Below, one piece after another: positions 1-11,085 of a stretch of 64,000 nucleotides of DNA. A program made the translations under genes and the position numbers. The stretch spans positions 36,296,929 through 36,360,928 of the forward strand of contig OU342635.1 in the NCBI GenBank assembly GCA_910589415.1. The letters are read 5' to 3'. The notes below the pieces were generated by a model. That model was not told where the DNA came from. It worked only from the letters and a program-made list of their open reading frames with translations, and did not search any database. Source of the stretch: Malachius bipustulatus (Eukaryota; Arthropoda; Insecta; Coleoptera; Melyridae). Position 1 is the stretch's first letter. Each line of letters begins with the position of its first letter.

Positions 1-375
1 AAAAACCACCATTTTAAAGTAGGCATTCCAAAGTGTCATCTCCCATTGGTTGGGCCCGAGGCCCCAATATTAGCGAAAGTTATAGCAATATCCCCCTCCC
101 CCTCCCCCTCTAATCGAGATAGCGACTTCAAAATTTCAGGCATCATTGAGGACACTGCTGTCTGTCGATGAAAAAAAAATTAAGTCCCTAAGTCGATTTT
201 TTCCATGCAAAACACGCGAACACGGACGGCGGTTTATTCGCACCGCGGCGGAACCCTGAAGAAAGGGCCTTAAAATTGAAAATGCGATATCTCTAGAACC
301 GTTTGACCGATTTGGACCAGTCAAAGTTCAAATTACGCGTCTTCGAGAGCTCTTCATTTTTCAACTATACTTATA
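1..375. other. Unassigned AT-rich sequence left of the first transposon
   Basis: No gene is recognisable. A short C-rich run (CCCCTCC-type) lies near 93-110. A GC-richer stretch at 205-250 gives only short ORFs without a recognisable motif. The stretch ends at the TA target of the mariner-like element. Confidence 0.5.
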
Positions 376-701
376 CAGGGTGTTGATTTTCAAAGCGGGC
401 CATAGGGGATTAGCATTGCGAAAGTGGTTTTCGAGGATTCCTGCTCGCCGTTTAAACTGACAGAAATGGTTTTGGTATCAAAATGAAGCTAAAATTATTG
501 CGCATAACGCTTGACATCAGAAATTAATTTAATTTCACGTTGTTTTCTAAAATTCTTCAGTAAAAATTCAAGTAATTGTTAATGTTTAATCACAAAATAG
601 CATGCCTTGCCTAAACAATAATGACGTTTCTACGTTTCGACAATGCAATAATAAAACTTTATAAGTCAGTAGGTAATAATAAAGTCTGGTTCTATTTAAA
701 A

Positions 702-815
702 ATGGGTTATACAAACCAAGAAAGAGTCTTTATGGTGAAAACCTACTACAGTGTAGCCAGTTACAGGAGGGTTCGCGATTGATTTGCCGTGAATTTTTTT
801 AATAGACCAATGTTT
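702..815 (+). pseudogene. N-terminal fragment of a mariner-type transposase (helix-turn-helix leader), interrupted
   Basis: From ATG 702 the frame reads MGYTNQERVFMVKTYYSV and then a basic SYRRVRD stretch, an in-frame TGA at 780, and a further piece ending in NRPM. I know this pattern (Y-T-x-E-E-R-x-x-M-V-x-x-Y, then S-x-R-R, then F, then RP) as the helix-turn-helix leader (DUF4817-like) at the start of many insect mariner-type transposases, where it binds the inverted repeats. The protein breaks off where the Helentron-like copy A begins (819), and no DDE catalytic domain follows. It is a dead fragment: one stop codon plus an insertion and deletion. Confidence 0.6.
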
Positions 816-818
816 TAT

Positions 819-2663
819 TAGTGTATTTTTTAACAAAAAAATACACTATTGAGGACGACATCACTTTCCAAAAATCACCCAAACTCATCAAATGTTCACC
901 GATCATGACCCCCAGATCACGAAAAAGTGGTTTTCCAAAATTCACCTGCCCACGATATATATATATATATATATTTATATATTTATATATTTATATATTT
1001 ATTTCTCCAAAATCACGAAATTTTGATTTTAAAAACGCTCCTGTAGCTTTATCTTTCAAGATTAGTGAACGAAATTTTGCACTCTTATTAAATATTAGGA
1101 ATAATTTTGATTTTCATTAAAAAAATTTCCAAAAGTCGCGTCACTTCTACAGGGTGTCCCTTCAAAATTCGGAAAATCCGGTTTTTGTCACCTCATTTCA
1201 GGTCGCAGTTTTCAATCTAGGAGACTGAAATTTTTGTGGAAGTAAGATATCCACAAGGAGTGGTCTGGTATTGCACTTGAGCAAAATCGACTGAGCCGTT
1301 TCAAAATGGCGGCCATTTTAATTTTTTGAAAAAGGACTATTTTTTGAACCCCTGTATAAGCTAGATAGAAAAAGAGTTTTATATCAAATTCACAATATTG
1401 GAAGTAAATGACTTGAAATTTAATTTCATGTAACAAAATTTGCATTTTTTCTATTAATAAGCCAGTGGCGTGGGTAGGAAAAGGGTAAAAATGGCTAAAT
1501 TTCTCCAACAATTTATGAGCACATTTTTGAAGTAATTAAACTGAAATTTTTACAGTAGACAACTATACTAATAGACTTCAACCCTTGAGAATTTCAAAAA
1601 GTAAATAAGAAAAATGGCGGAGATATTCGATTTTTTTTACATGATGTTTTTTTTTAAATTAATTTCTCTAAATTTTTAAAAACGCTCCTGTAGCTTCATC
1701 TTTCAAGATTAATGAACGAAATTTTTTACTCTTATAAACCTTAGGGCTGACATTTGATTTTCGTAAAAAACATTTTCCTAGAGTTGTGTTACTTCTACAG
1801 GATGTCCCTCCGAATTTCAGAAAAGAAACCGTCCGTGAGGCACAGTTTCTGGTCGAAGTTTTCAATCTAGAGCGCTGAAATTTTTTTGGTAGTAAGATAC
1901 CCTCAAGTAGTCGTCTGGTACTGTATTTGAGTAAAATAGGTAAAGACATTCCAAAATGGCGGCCTTTTCAATTTTTGGAAAATGGCTAGATTTTGAACCC
2001 CTAAATAGGCAAGATCAAAAACTTTTAAACAAAATTAACAAGATTGGAATAAACTTATTTGAAATTTGAGCTAATGCAATACAATTTGCATCATTTCTAT
2101 TAATAAGTCAGAGGCGTGGGTAGGAAAAGGGTAAAAATGTCTACATTTATATAAACATTCATGAGCTTATTTTTGAAGGAATAGAACGGAAATTTTGATA
2201 GTAGACAACTATACTAATAGCATTTAACCTTCAAAAATTTCAAGAAGCAAATATAAAAATGGCGGAGATATTCGAATATTTTTAAATGATGTTTATTCCT
2301 CTAAAATTTCAAACTGTCGGTTTTCAAAACTCTCCTTTCAGTTTTTTCCGAATTTATTAAAGGTAGTGTAAAAAATAGTATTTTTCAAGTAAAGTTAGCC
2401 AGTGGCGGGCATAGGAAAAGGGACAAAATTGTTAAATTTTGCCAATTTTTTTGATTTTTAAATTTAAAAATCCATTCTAAGGCACGTGTTCAAACGAAAT
2501 GAAATGAAATTATCACAGAAAATTTTTCACATTAAAGCACTACGCTAACATGACATGACTATGGAAAATTTCAGAAAGCCAATAATTTAAAAAGCGGTGA
2601 AAATATTCATAATTGAATCGCATAAAAATACACTATATCTGCGATTGATGCGCAAGAAGGTTT
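819..2663 (-). mobile_element. Helentron-like (HINE-type) non-autonomous element, copy A
   Basis: This is one of three copies of the same family (others at 19531 and 31047). Read on the minus strand it starts near 2663 with ACCTTCTTGCGCATCAATCG followed by AGTGTATTTTTATGCG. It ends at 819-847 in a hairpin whose arms AGTGTATTTTTTT and AAAAAATACACT repeat that subterminal motif. Subterminal inverted repeats, a 3' hairpin, a TA microsatellite (about 955-1000) and internal tandem units are hallmarks of Helentron-associated elements. Two diverged units of about 646 bp are marked by the AACGCTCCTGTAGCTT motif at 1035 and 1681. No coding capacity is seen. The copy sits in the loop of the mariner-like element and is therefore younger than it. 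Confidence 0.6.
820..847 (-). other. 3'-terminal hairpin of Helentron-like copy A
   Basis: A near-perfect palindrome (AGTGTATTTTTT / AAAAAATACACT) at the end of the element. The same hairpin closes copies B (22873-22899) and C (33318-33346). In Helitron and Helentron elements such a hairpin acts as the 3' stop signal for rolling-circle transposition. Confidence 0.6.
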
Positions 2664-3415
2664 TATTGGATTGTCAAAACGTAGAAACGTCATTATTGTT
2701 TAGGCAAGGCATGCTATTTTGTGATTAAACATTAACAATTACTTGAATTTTTACTGAAGAATTTTAGAAAACAACGTGAAATTAAATTAATTTCTGATGT
2801 CAAGCGTTATGCGCAATAATTTTAGCTTCATTTTGATACCAAAACCATTTCTGTCAGTTTAAACGGCGAGCAGGAATCCTCAAAAACCACTTTCGCAATG
2901 CTAATCCCCTATGGCCCGCTTTGAAAATCAACACCCTGTATATACTATGCTCAGAGTTGAATTAAGCGAGTTATGTGCAAAAAACCCATTGCCGATGGCT
3001 TCGCATGCACATTTCTCCGCCAGGGCGTCGATTAAATTTTTGAAAATGCCACCAAAATGAAGAGGGGGTCCAACTTTATGAAAAAAAAAATTAAAAAAAA
3101 TTCTCGAGTCCAAGGCGGATGGAGCCTTTTTTTTGACAGACCCTCTCCACTACCGGTAGACTCTCGACAAGAAAAAGGATGGAATCCATACCTACCGGTA
3201 TGGATATACATTTTACAAAAAAGGGAATAAAGAAAGAAAAAAAAAAGAGAAAAAATGAAGATCAAAAAACAAATTTTTAAAAATAAATAAATAAAAAAGC
3301 ACAAACTGAAACGAAAAATTAGAAAAGAAGAAAAATAAAAATAAAAAAGGGAGAAAAAAATATAGAACAGAGCTCTCCACCGACTAGATCAAAATATTCG
3401 TCATGAATTTTTTTG

Positions 3416-3444
3416 TCAGGTCAGGTCAGGTCAGGGCAGGTCAG
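3416..3444 (+). repeat. Short TCAGG tandem run
   Basis: Four TCAGG units, then GCAGG, then TCAG. (TCAGG)n is the telomeric repeat of many beetles (established knowledge). Here it is short and interstitial, so it may be a relic or chance. Confidence 0.7.
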
Positions 3445-5237
3445 TGCCTTTATCTAACCTTGCGTCTGACCTTACAAATGTTTATAGCTGATGAAGCGAG
3501 CGGTCCGATGTCAAAATAACGCGCATAAATACATAAAAAATAAATAAACAAAAATAAGCCTAAAAAAACATGCCCAAAGTTAGGTACTAACGGTTAAAAA
3601 AATCTGGACCTTTTTTTGCTTTATTTGTTCATTTTAGACGTGAGAAGTTATCCACGAACGATGTCCCAGCATAAGAAGCAGGGAAATTATGTTTTTCATG
3701 AAATTTAATTTTTAATCAAACTTGAAAAATTAGTTCCAGGTGTAATGGATCATTCCCATTCCGGAACTGGAATTGATTTCATTGTACGCTATTCCATTCT
3801 CAAAATACATACATACTTAGTTCAAATATGGAAAAAAGTTATTTTTTAGCCTAGAAAAATTTTCTTTACCATTTTTTTGAGAAACCTGACGACTTTATCT
3901 GGGCTGTTTTTTCCACTTCTCTGCTGTGTTCACACACAATAACGTCCCATTTTGAAGACATGGATATTTTGATGAAGAAATTTCGAATCATGAATTTTTC
4001 TCTACGATTGAGACAATCCCTGGCTAGACTATGTATTGTGAGAAGTTCAACTGTAATCGGTTCTTCTGCAGCTACCCACGTCTTCGTGTTTCGAGGTGCA
4101 GGAGAATAAATGAGTCATTTTTCGGGTGAAGGTTTTTAGTGTCGATTTTTTAATGATTATTTTACACTTGGTAACTTTACGCCTCTTTAGCCTAATTTTT
4201 TGATGTCATGACGTTAAAAAACCGACGATGTTTAGAATTTGAACAATATTATAAATGACAAAATTAGATCGGGTATAGTAGAGAAATGTAAATTTTACTA
4301 AAATACAATTTTTTAATAGTGCTTTGAAAATATTTTCTATGAGGCACTACACCATGGCAATTACGAAACTGGAATTGATATTATTGTACGATTTTCTATT
4401 TACGGGAAACCTATATAAAACACTTCAAAGCTAGAAAATAATTTTAGAATCTCGTCAAATTTTCATCGTTTTTTTTATAAAGGCCTCTTTAAGGAATTCT
4501 TAGGAATTTATAATGGAGACTCGCAAAAAATCGAATCATTTTATTAAAAGAATAAGAATATTGACATTAAAATATCGTCGCACTTATAATAATGCCTATA
4601 AATTTTATATTCCTCATGTATAATGAAATAATATAGAATATTAGACAAATCAAGGTCGTCTAAGTAAAGTAATAAGTCTTGGAAAGTACCTACAAAGTCT
4701 ACAGCGAAACTCGGATAAAACTGAGAGCTGATCAAATTATTTCCCGGCTTAAAGTTAATTTGATAACTCTAATAAAACCGTCTATTCCGAAAGTTTACGA
4801 AATACCTGGAATAATTTTGTGCTATGAAGCCCCGTAGATATTGCCTCGGATGTATAGAATTGTTGATTGGAGTTGAATTCTCTTCTGTTATTATTTTCCT
4901 TAATAAAAATACTTTCACCAGGGCGGGAATTAATGTTTCACCATCTGGCTTTTTCCATCGTCGGTTGTAATGCCAATCGGTTCCAATGATGAGGCAATCT
5001 TGATTCATAAGGGATGGATGATTCATGAGGGATCTTTTAATACTTAATAAAAAAAATTTATAATTTTTACTCAGCCCTAATAATTTCAGCAGGAAAAAGT
5101 CAAATGTTTAGAAAATTTTGCCCTGTCGTTTTTCTTGTTCCCCTGTCGAGCACAGAGCTTTCGTAATTTTCTTCATCGAAATAATAGCGTGAAAAGAGAC
5201 AACTTAGCTGTTATCCCCCACCGGTATGCTTCTTTTA

Positions 5238-5262
5238 CCCCCCCCCCCCCCATTCCCCCCCA
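5238..5262 (+). repeat. Poly-C tract
   Basis: Fourteen C residues, ATT, then a further run of C. Simple repeat with no function inferred. Confidence 0.9.
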
Positions 5263-7814
5263 TTCACATATGCCTAAGTATTTATATGATAAGAAATTGT
5301 TTCTAATAATACTTTCACTTAAAAAATAAAAATATGTTTTTGTAATGGAAAATGCACTTAAAAGTAATGTGATCATAAAAATGTCTCAGCGCAAAAGTTT
5401 CCACTGCGTAAGATGTGCAATAACTTTATGGTACACTTAAGAAAACAATTATTCAGAGACAAGGTCACGAACACCACGGATGAAAGTCAGGAAGAGGGAT
5501 ATCGGCAATATATGTTTCTTACGCCCAGACCTCCATTTAGAAGTTAGAAGAAATACGACCTTCCACTGTGTTTCTGTCCAGTTGATGCTGAAAATAGTTT
5601 CCTAACTATTACGTAGAGTAACGCGTCTTGACTCAATTGTCTTGTTAGTTTTGAGTAATTATCATATTACTGTAGTTAATAGTAATGTTTGCTGAAAAAA
5701 TTACAAAACTTTCTCTTGCATGACGTAATTTTGGAGTTTAATAAGTCTGAGCACTTTGGGGTAGACTATAGAACTATCGATCGAGAAACGACGTTCAAAT
5801 GACGCTTTTGAAGTTTAACAAATGACCGATAATTTATTCACCCTTAAAATCGTCTAGGGACACCGACGATAAATTTGACTAATCTATTTGCCAGTTCTTT
5901 CGTTGAAATTTACGCCGGCCTTCCTAAGAAAATAAATGTCTGAGGATCCTTCCCAGCCGATGAGGCACAAAACTCATAAAATCAATATAGTCACTGTTTG
6001 TTTTAAAAGAAATAAATCACAGCGTGTTGATTTTAAATGAAACGTAAAGATTGATTAATTTTATACCTAACCACCTAGCGAGATTTATTTTCTTCGTGTT
6101 TTCGGAAATTTAATTCGCTTACTTTTAATTATCTAAGAACGGAAACTGCTTCATCGGGTGCAAATTCTTGTGGTTCCCAGATTTCATCAGCACATACTTT
6201 AATCTAAATTACGATGATGAACTTAAGCGTGAATTATTCCCTTTTTGTTACGTAAACACTTTAATAAAACAAGATCACAATATGAAATGAAGACTTCATT
6301 TTTAAAGTAGCGTGGTTCACATTCTTGGGGCCAAATTATCCCTCATAAAGTTTTGTATACACAACTTTTAACGAAAAGATAATTAAACTTTTGAATTTTT
6401 AAATTAAATATTCCTTTAGAAAACAGTTTAACTGCATGAATGTAAATGAAGTTAATTTATCTCCGAAACAAAGTCGTGTAAAGTTTCAAGGGGATGGTTT
6501 CTTCTTTACGAGGACATTTGTTTTAGTAATTTAACCAGAATTAAACGCAAAAGGACAAATTCTATTTTAAGTAACCACGGGCTCTTGAATTTCAATTAAT
6601 TTTATACGAACATTCGACTATTTAAAACAATACGACAGTAATAAAATGAAACAGACTTCCTAATAATTTTTCTTTCTGAAAACGCTTAAAATCTATCCTT
6701 CCTATACACAGTTACCACCATCAATAGGATCTGCCTTGAAGAAAGAGAGACGGAGAGAGAGATCAATTTACCACTGCCATAATTCTAATTTTCCTTCTTT
6801 TCTTGTGTCTTTTTCTCTTGCATGAGTTCCCCTCCCGGTAGTGAAATGATTATCTCAACTTAAGAAATATTATTCCATGATTTCTGTAATATTCGATAGC
6901 AAACGATAAGTTCTTTTATGGAAGCAGAAAAATTCTTGGCGAGGTTAATTATTATGAAATCACGTCATCGTTTCACCGCAGCTGTCGAATTAAGTTCTGC
7001 CATACACTGACGAATAAACTGATTTCATCTAAAAGCATTCAATAAAAAGCTTTTAGAAGCTTTCTGCTTTTTCCTTCGTTGAATATAATTAGGTGCTTAT
7101 AAGTCCATGTGCCTGGACCTAATATTTTGATGACGAAAACGTGTAGGAGTAAGTTCGTTGATGTTTTATTTTTCCATTTCCTTTTATAGGTATATACTTA
7201 GATGCTCGAACCGGCAAGTTTGTTTTCTGGAAAAATTTTAGGTATAACGTTGGGATATGATTCGTTAGTTAATTTGATTCTTGAAACTCAAACATTGATT
7301 TCCCGTTAAATAAACAAAACTGCCAAGATACTCTGAGGGGTAGTGTACAGTGACTCGGGTTTCCTGCGCAATAATTTCCTAAATTGAAGTCGAATGGCAA
7401 CATTGATTAATACCGCTTTTTTGTGAACATTGTGAATCCGTATTATTTAAATAAGATCATTCGACTTCAATTCTAGGATTTCATGCATTATAGGAATAAT
7501 TAATAACAATAAAATTAATTATTCAACAATATAACATTTTATGACGCCGTGACTCACGCAGCTCCTCTATTCCAGTCTGTTCTCGATTGGTTCTGGAAGG
7601 CTCTGTAATCACGCCCTTTTATCTAATACTGTATGTAATACTTTCTGTAGAACTACAGAAAGAAAAATACCAAGGTAAATAATAATCAACAGCAACATAA
7701 GAGCAATGTGAAAGAATACAAATATAACTTAGGAGTCAGTTCAGTTTCTATACAAAATAAGACTAGCCAACCAACTACAAAGGATGCATAAACGTAGGTG
7801 CAGAACAGATTCTA

Positions 7815-8496
7815 CAGGGTGTCCCGTATCGTTATGTTCAAATTTTTTGAGCATATAGTAGGCTTAATTTTGAGCCCAAAAAATCCAAAAGTGGCAGGTC
7901 TATCTTTACTCGTTACGAAGTTACAGGCCTAAGAAAATTATGACTAGTAAATAACAAAGATTCAACTTTGAAGACCTCACAACCACATGTGTTGTGGTTT
8001 AGACTAATAATTTATAGTTATGGTGGCGACATGAGTAAATGTCACCAAAATAAACATTAGAAGAGGTTCTCCTGCTCATACAAAATGGCATTTGGATTCA
8101 AATAAATGGGACACCAGCATATTTCGGAATTGTTGTTTGTAACTAAATTCCAAAAAGCAATTATTATTGGATCGTATTCAGCATGCTGGTCAAGAGATCG
8201 GTCGCGAAAAAAGACGAGAAATTAGAACTGTTACTTTTGCAATAGGCCTCCGAGCACAAGTTTGTATTCAGCAAGGAATAGGACATTTTTAACACATGAT
8301 AAACTAAGGATGTGGTCAATAAAATAAGCTTTATGTGGTTTTCAAAGTTAAATCTGGTATTTACTAGACATTATTTTCTTAGGCCTCTAACTTCGTAATG
8401 AATGCAGATAGACCTGCCACTTTTGGGTTTTTTAGGCTTAGGAATAAGCCTACTATATGCTCACAAAATTTGAACATAACGATACGGGACACCCTG
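7815..8496 (+). mobile_element. TA-flanked mariner-like element, 682 bp, about 125-bp inverted repeats
   Basis: The left end CAGGGTGTCCCGTATCGTTA and the right end TAACGATACGGGACACCCTG are inverted and flanked by TA (7813-7814, 8497-8498). The match extends about 125 bp inward with scattered differences. The interior keeps short pieces resembling a mariner transposase C-terminus: a phrase like NGTPAYF near 8108, comparable to the family's DGAP-HF motif, and a GLRAQVCIQQGIGHF tail ending at 8290. It is heavily deleted and non-autonomous. It has inserted just ahead of the reverse-transcriptase remnant at 8560. Confidence 0.75.
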
Positions 8497-8559
8497 TATA
8501 TGGGCAGATTAAAGAATGCATCTTTAGAAAGAAAGAAGCTTTGGGCTATAAAGAGGATC

Positions 8560-9620
8560 AGAATAAGGAAAATCCAGGGTGGTATTCGGAAAAGGTAGAT
8601 GACCCATCGAAAGGAAAAAGCAAGCTTATAACACCTACCTAAGTACAGGTAGAGGAGAGCATCGAAAGACGTACGACAGATGGAATAGAAAGGTTAAAAA
8701 GGAAGTAAGAAAGAATAAGAACGAAATGTGGGAACGGAAGTGTGAAGAGCCTATGATACGGTGCCCCGCCTAAAAACTCTTTTTGAAACATTGACGAGGT
8801 TTGGCCTCTGAGTAATACTTATGTTACGGTTATTTGGAACACATATAAAGACGCCAACAGTTTGGTGAGAGTGGGAAGTTTTTCAGAATTGTCTTCCACC
8901 ACAAAAGGGCTTCGACAGGATGCAGCTTATCACCTAGACTATTCAAAATATATATTCAAGAAGCCATCAACAACTGGAGAAGGAAAACTTCAGGAATGAG
9001 GATATCTATGGATGAACAGTGCTTGATAACTCTGGTGTTTGCATACGATGCGGAATATATGTTTAGGAAATTAGAAGAGTATGAGAAATTGGTTCTAAAT
9101 GTAAACATCGATAAGACAGAATATATCAGAAGATAGGTGACACACAAGAAGAAGACCCAGACTTGTAAATACATAGACTCAAGAAATTGAACGAGTCATA
9201 CCTGAGGAAGTATTATTTCACAGGACGGAACAACAAGAAGTGACATCAAAAATAGGGCACAGCAAAGGAGGAAGGTTATTCGTTTACTAAACTTTGTACT
9301 CTGGTTAAACAAGATGAAGCTCTAAACTAAAATGACAATCTACACAACCATTGTAGAACCTATTTTAAATTACGGATACGAATGCTAGCAACTTCAAGGA
9401 AAAGAGAAAAAGATGATGTAAGAAACAGTAAGGATGGACTTCTTAAGGAGATCGTGTAATATTTCTAGAATGCAGCATATTAGAAACGAAAATACAAGAA
9501 AATAAACTGGGTCACGTAATGAGGATGGACGAGATAAGATAGCCAAAGAGAGCCAAAGAAACACACAACAAAAGAGAAGAAGAAAAGGAAGACCGACAAC
9601 ACAATGGAGAGAAGAGATTG
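8560..9620 (+). pseudogene. Decayed non-LTR retrotransposon reverse transcriptase
   Basis: Several phases must be joined to read it. In order: AYNTYLSTGRGEHRKTYDRW-like pre-RT sequence (8627-8690); KGLRQGCSLSP..LFKIYI, RT motif 4 (8906-8960), followed by a decayed catalytic motif FAYDAEYM where FADD is expected (9045); NVNIDKTEY (9100); DGTTRSDIKNRA (9225-9255); the thumb-like TIYTTIVEPILNYGYEC (9330-9385); and RRSCNISRMQHIRNE (9440-9490), then a KRRRKGRPTTQWREEI tail (9565-9615). The order matches the endonuclease/RT proteins of insect non-LTR elements. Frameshifts and stops throughout, and loss of the second catalytic Asp, make it inactive. No 5' endonuclease domain was seen. Confidence 0.75.
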
Positions 9621-11085
9621 TAGCGTGCGCTTTCCGTATCTGTTTCGAATGAATTTTCGAATAGGAAAGGTGTAGCAAAATGGCGTTCCTTTGGAATGCT
9701 ACACTCCGCTGTTTTATAGTTTGAGGCATTGTAGCGAGATCGAATGATGGGACTGTCAATTCCAGTCCGTCATCTGCCAGCCAGAAGAGCTAAACGTCAG
9801 AGCAGTAGAGTAGGGAGGATGCGTGAATGTATCGATTGAATTAGGAGGGCGAGAACCAATGAGTTGAACGTCTCGTCGTGCTTGTTGTCTGAAATATTGT
9901 CGGGTGAAGATCGTTCTTGTTGTCTGGAATAGTGATGGTGATCATGTTTCAGTGAAGTGATGTTATTTAATTTATTATTTCGTGCAGTGGTGCTTGAAAC
10001 TCAGGTATGAAGTTGTTGTTTTCGTTTTATCTAGCAAAGCTAATGTTCTATGTCGTTTTCTAATTAGGTAGGATGAGCCTGTCGATCCTGATTAACATGG
10101 AGTAGTAAAAGGAGCTCGGCTGGGTATAATGGCGTGCCCATTTCGGTAATAATAAATTGACGGTTGGTTGATTCAGCGATTAGTAATTATTTTTATATTT
10201 TATTTCAGGGCTTCTACTTCTACCTTTTGTTCTACGTTTTCTATTTTTGGTTTTGCCTTTGTTTGCTGTTTTCGTTTCGGGTCGTCCCGGTTGTGATTTC
10301 TGGTATGGGATCATCATTTATTCGAGAGTTTTGCTGAGGTGAGCGGTCTGCAGGAATGGCGTCCCTTGGATAAAGCAGAGCCATCTTCCATTGTTCCTTT
10401 TTATGGTCTAGACTAGTGATGGTGGTCAGACATCATCAACAATGGAAGGAGGAAGCGTCACTTTCCATCTTACTCCTTGGATCATCCCGTCTCACTTGTT
10501 TTTCAACTAGAAATACGACTTGGACGACAAGGTACCTTATCAGAATTATTTCGTATTTGATTTATGTTCTCTAAAGGAAAACAAAAAAATGATACATCCA
10601 CCAAATGATGTTATTGAAGTGATTTAGTTTGGAACTTTGTTACCTGTAAATGAGTTGAGAATATCTAATCGATATTATAATTTTAGTATAGTGCGAAATT
10701 TAATTATACCAAGTTGGTATAATGTTGTAATTATTTTCTTAGTATTATTAAGGTTAATTTTTAATCTAATAAAGTTATAATTGGCCAAATTAAGTAGGGT
10801 TAGGTATGTAAGTTTTAGTAAACACCTATTGAGGGTGGTATGGTGGTCATTAATTGACCAAGTATTGTTTTTTTATGAATAATGATTTTGTCCAATTTTT
10901 GATTATGTATAATGCTTAGTTGATAAGGGAAAAATCCTAATTTTAAGTTGATAATCTCACGATACAATACTATCAATTTCTGGGAAATTTAATTTTATTT
11001 AATTGGAGTATTCCAATAAATTGTTAATTATTAGTGTGTCTTTTATTTTAGTGTTTGTGTGACCTGTAATTTAAATAATTCACAA
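9621..11085 (+). other. Unclassified GC-richer segment, possibly an old LTR or 5'UTR-like sequence
   Basis: Base composition is higher in GC than its neighbours and there is no convincing ORF. A GT-rich stretch ends at 9960-10010 with a donor-like CTCAG|GTATGAAG. AATAAA-type signals appear near 10148 and 11015. The phrases AATGGCGT(T/C)CCTTTGGA and AATGGCGTCCCTTGGA recur at about 9679 and 10355. The segment starts TGTAGCG right after the RT remnant, but I found no matching end or target duplication, so an LTR call is not supported. Confidence 0.25.

Larger units (their letters stand above)
376..2938 (+). mobile_element. TA-flanked mariner-like element with 270-bp inverted repeats, split by a Helentron-like insertion
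   Basis: The left end CAGGGTGTTGATTTTCAAAG (376) and the right end CTTTGAAAATCAACACCCTG (to 2938) are exact inverted repeats, both next to TA (374-375 and 2939-2940). The inversion continues about 270 bp inward, to near 650 on the left and 2666 on the right, with few mismatches. The TA duplication, CAGGGTG termini and a transposase-like leader at 702 point to a Tc1/mariner-superfamily element. The interior is almost entirely a later insertion (819-2663), so nearly all of the transposase is gone. It cannot be autonomous. Family assignment is inference; the repeat structure is directly visible. Confidence 0.8.
2941..7814. other. Unassigned AT-rich stretch with low-complexity runs
   Basis: No gene recognised. 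Contents: a purine- and A-rich tract at 3225-3360, a TCAGG run at 3416-3444, and a C14 run at 5238-5251. A minus-strand ORF at 4769-5026 (85 aa) has no motif I recognise and lacks convincing splice context. The rest has dense stops in all frames. Later exons of the minus-strand Elk gene could in principle lie here, but I found none. Confidence 0.5.

Noticed and set aside
4769..5026. 85-aa minus-strand ORF considered as a later Elk exon
   Set aside because: It does not resemble any part of the PAS, membrane or cyclic-nucleotide-binding regions of Elk, and splice signals are not convincing.
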